A stretch of DNA of 33,487 nt. Source: Spirochaeta sp. GTDB lineage: Bacteria > Spirochaetota > Spirochaetia > DSM-27196 > Alkalispirochaetaceae. The stretch spans positions 1 through 33,487 of the forward strand of contig SKHA01000277.1 in NCBI GenBank assembly GCA_007117185.1, written 5' to 3'. Under the pieces are notes generated by a model, which did not search any database, was not told the origin of the DNA, and saw only the letters and a list, made by a program, of their open reading frames with translations. Position numbers and translations under genes: made by a program. Below, in pieces: positions 31,654-33,487 of this stretch (its first letter is position 1; each line of letters opens with the position of its first letter).

Positions 31654-33375
31654 TCAGGCCCCAAAGGTCATGTACAGGCCGTTTTCCAGAGCACGGCGTT
31701 CAAGGGCGTCGATCTCACCAATGACGCCGGTCAAGCGTTGAAACCGGGCGTACAGGTCCCGCAGTTCTTCGATGTATTCGGCGTTGCGGCGACCACCGAT
31801 CTGGCCGTAGTTCGCGATTGTATCAAAGGAACTCCCCGGCCGGGAGTACAGCACCCCGCCAAGGACGTTCACCAGCATCTCCAGGGTAAGCCGGAAGTCA
31901 TGAACCAGTGACTCCATCTCCTGATCGATTCGTTCCATCGCCGTTTTCAGCCGTTGCGGGTCTTCGCCGGCCTGCAACGATAGCTCCTGAAACATACCGC
32001 CCCACCCCTCGGGAGAGCACAGCAGCTGTTCGATCTGCTCAACGCGGTCAGGGATGCCGTCGTAGCTGCTGAACACGTCGTTGTACTGGGCACGGTTGGA
32101 ACTCTTGTAAAAGTCTCCCGTTGTCAGCAGTATCCGCAAGGGGGGAATACTGTCCCGCCACATCCTGGTAACAAAGCTGTAGATAATCGCTGCGAGGTGT
32201 CGATGATGGCTGCGGAACCCCTCGGGATCGTCGGGCAATCCGGGAAAGGCCAGGCAGGAGCCCTCAATCACCTCTTCCAGAACCTGGATCTGGCCGCGGC
32301 CCTGGCGATTAAGGGAAACCTGAAGCACCTGCCGGGCGATCCGATCCTGAAAGGTGGATCGATAGAGGGAGATCCAGTCATTACCCCCGGCGATATCCTC
32401 GGGTTCCCACCACGGATCCTCCTTCATGACCCGTACCAGCGGAATTAACGGAATCCGGCAGGCAAAGCTGCGGAACACGTTCAGGCTGCTTCGTATGAGC
32501 TGGACCTTCCCGGAGAGGAGTTCCAGAGATGCGGTGCCTCCCGGCTGGGCGGTGTCCTGAGAATCCGCCAGGACAACGGTGCTGATAACCACCGGGTGGA
32601 CAGCTGTCGTGAGGGCATTCAGCTCCTTTGCCAGCGCCTCCAGCGAGCGTTGCAGATAATCCAGTGGACATACCTGAGTGGAATCCACCGCGTTGGCAGA
32701 GAAGGCGGCGATCATTTTCGGCAGGGGGAACTCCGCCAGCCGTCCCATCTGCTCAATCTGCCGGATCGCGTTGCGCATCTCCGCCGCCGAGCGGGCATCG
32801 ATATCCCGCAGAGACCGTTCCAGCTGCTCCATCACCGTCTTCTTCAGGACCCGCTCATTCTCCTCTGGAATATCCCGCAGCGCCTCCCGGGAGGTTCGCT
32901 TTAGCAGGTCATTGTGAACCTCCGGAAAGAACTCACCAGCCATCGCGGTAATCAACCGTCCCCGATCTTCACGGAGCGCGTCCAGCGCCGGAACAAGTCC
33001 CGCTGCGGCGGTCTGCATCAGCTTCAGCTCTTCCAGAAAGGGTTCCCGAAAGACCTTACGTCTCAGATCAGCGGACTTTCCCAGGGTACGCTGCAGCCGG
33101 GTAGTCATTGTTCTCAGCACCCAGGAGGTAACCACTTTCTCCCGGGTCGCACCGGAGAAGAGGGTCGCCAGAAAAAGAATGATCCGCTCCAGCAGGGAGA
33201 GCTGTTTCAGCCGGGTATCCAGGGACGGTGGCTCCAGATCCTCGCGGGAGAGCTCCGCCGGTTCCACCGAAAGAGCGTCTTTCCTGAGCATCTCCTCGAT
33301 TGAAGCGAGCAGTTCTTTACGGTCACTCGGGCTGAGGTCGCTGGAAAGGTTCTGGAATACGTCTGAAGTACCCAT
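31654..33375 (-). CDS. Conserved spirochaete protein, DUF5312-like, function unknown
   Basis: A 573-residue soluble protein without signal peptide. From memory it resembles a large spirochaete-specific family (DUF5312); I cannot verify this. The N-terminal 60 residues are charged. Residues about 61-80 (LLERIILFLATLFSG) are the only hydrophobic patch, and the rest is largely helical with many Arg/Glu/Leu runs. No catalytic motif was recognised. The ATG at 33373-33375 lacks a Shine-Dalgarno and lies only about 6 nt downstream of the predicted transcription start, so the message would be nearly leaderless. It probably leads an operon with argS. An inverted repeat across its -10 box suggests repression. 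Confidence 0.8.
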   Translation of the reverse strand: MGTSDVFQNLSSDLSPSDRKELLASIEEMLRKDALSVEPAELSREDLEPPSLDTRLKQLSLLERIILFLATLFSGATREKVVTSWVLRTMTTRLQRTLGKSADLRRKVFREPFLEELKLMQTAAAGLVPALDALREDRGRLITAMAGEFFPEVHNDLLKRTSREALRDIPEENERVLKKTVMEQLERSLRDIDARSAAEMRNAIRQIEQMGRLAEFPLPKMIAAFSANAVDSTQVCPLDYLQRSLEALAKELNALTTAVHPVVISTVVLADSQDTAQPGGTASLELLSGKVQLIRSSLNVFRSFACRIPLIPLVRVMKEDPWWEPEDIAGGNDWISLYRSTFQDRIARQVLQVSLNRQGRGQIQVLEEVIEGSCLAFPGLPDDPEGFRSHHRHLAAIIYSFVTRMWRDSIPPLRILLTTGDFYKSSNRAQYNDVFSSYDGIPDRVEQIEQLLCSPEGWGGMFQELSLQAGEDPQRLKTAMERIDQEMESLVHDFRLTLEMLVNVLGGVLYSRPGSSFDTIANYGQIGGRRNAEYIEELRDLYARFQRLTGVIGEIDALERRALENGLYMTFGA

Positions 33376-33379
33376 GAGT

Positions 33380-33400
33380 ATACCGTCATTATAACGGTAT
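33380..33400. promoter_or_regulatory. Operator-like inverted repeat over the -10 box
   Basis: ATACCGT, 7-bp spacer CATTATA, ACGGTAT: perfect 7-bp arms. The -10 element (33388-33393) lies in the spacer, so a dimeric repressor bound here would block the promoter. Possible autoregulation is speculation. Confidence 0.65.
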
Positions 33401-33416
33401 CTCTGCTTTTTGTTGA
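33388..33416 (-). promoter_or_regulatory. Sigma70-type promoter of the DUF5312-like gene
   Basis: Minus strand TCAACA (33416-33411), 17-bp spacer, perfect TATAAT (33393-33388). Predicted start near 33381, about 6 nt before the ATG. Confidence 0.75.
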
Positions 33417-33441
33417 CACCTGTACTGGAGCCTGTTATATC
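33413..33441 (+). promoter_or_regulatory. Possible divergent promoter pointing right
   Basis: Plus strand perfect TTGACA (33413-33418), 17-bp spacer, TATATC (33436-33441). It shares its -35 bases with the leftward promoter. An ATG at 33450-33452 opens a frame to the window edge (MVFLTCTVTNAI). ATTGCAT (33442-33448) and ATGCAAT (33478-33484) form a longer-range inverted repeat. The edge prevents confirmation. Confidence 0.45.
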
Positions 33442-33487
33442 ATTGCATCATGGTATTTCTTACTTGCACTGTTACAAATGCAATCAC

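Noticed and set aside
33450..33487. A new rightward gene starting at ATG 33450
   Set aside because: Only 12 codons are visible before the window ends and no ribosome-binding site is seen, so it is mentioned with the promoter but not called.

Overview
The window reads as a compact, moderately GC-rich chromosomal segment of a free-living spirochaete of the Spirochaeta/Treponema type. This is inferred from gene content and order: spoVG, tRNA-Gln, L25, pth, tilS and ftsH together; L21, prp, L27, obg, nadD, yqeK, an LCP protein and rsfS together; and a 573-residue protein that I associate with spirochaetes from memory. No database search was possible. All 26 protein genes and the one tRNA lie on the minus strand, so the window is described from high to low coordinates, in the direction of transcription. 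Genes are packed with 4-35 bp overlaps and no gap exceeds about 175 bp. I see no insertion sequence, phage gene, CRISPR array or rRNA.

Layout. (1) 33375-31654, a DUF5312-like protein behind a sigma70-type promoter whose -10 box sits inside a perfect 7-bp-arm inverted repeat, with a possible divergent promoter pointing out of the window; argS follows. (2) 29712-23658, gltB and gltD (glutamate synthase), preceded by a near-consensus sigma54 (-24/-12) promoter and a cluster of small palindromes placed where an enhancer-binding protein would bind. (3) 23590-18955, rplU-prp-rpmA-obg-nadD-yqeK-LCP-rsfS. obg has no ATG, GTG or TTG start in its open frame and appears to start at CTG. (4) 18929-10541, a strong promoter, spoVG, a terminator-like hairpin, tRNA-Gln(TTG), then rplY-pth-tilS-ftsH, an exported helical-repeat protein and an HtrA-like lipoprotein protease, most of them overlapping. 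(5) 10469-1784, a signalling operon: STAS protein, CheA, CheR, CheB, a receiver-first histidine kinase, a single receiver, and a second receiver-first hybrid kinase. lepA follows and runs off the left edge.

How the parts work together. Regions 3 and 4 are housekeeping: ribosome assembly and quality control (L21, L27, Obg, RsfS, L25, Pth, LepA), tRNA maturation (TilS), NAD synthesis, dinucleotide control (YqeK) and envelope proteolysis (FtsH, HtrA-like). gltBD carries ammonium assimilation and is probably nitrogen regulated through sigma54. The che cluster is the most system-like part. It has CheA, the adaptation enzymes CheR and CheB, a phospho-site-less STAS protein, and two kinases that share a near-identical receiver module but have different kinase cores. 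It has no CheW and no chemoreceptor. CheA also carries two adjacent MshEN-like motifs, so it may integrate an extra, possibly cyclic-di-GMP, input. This looks like an alternative, non-flagellar chemosensory pathway.
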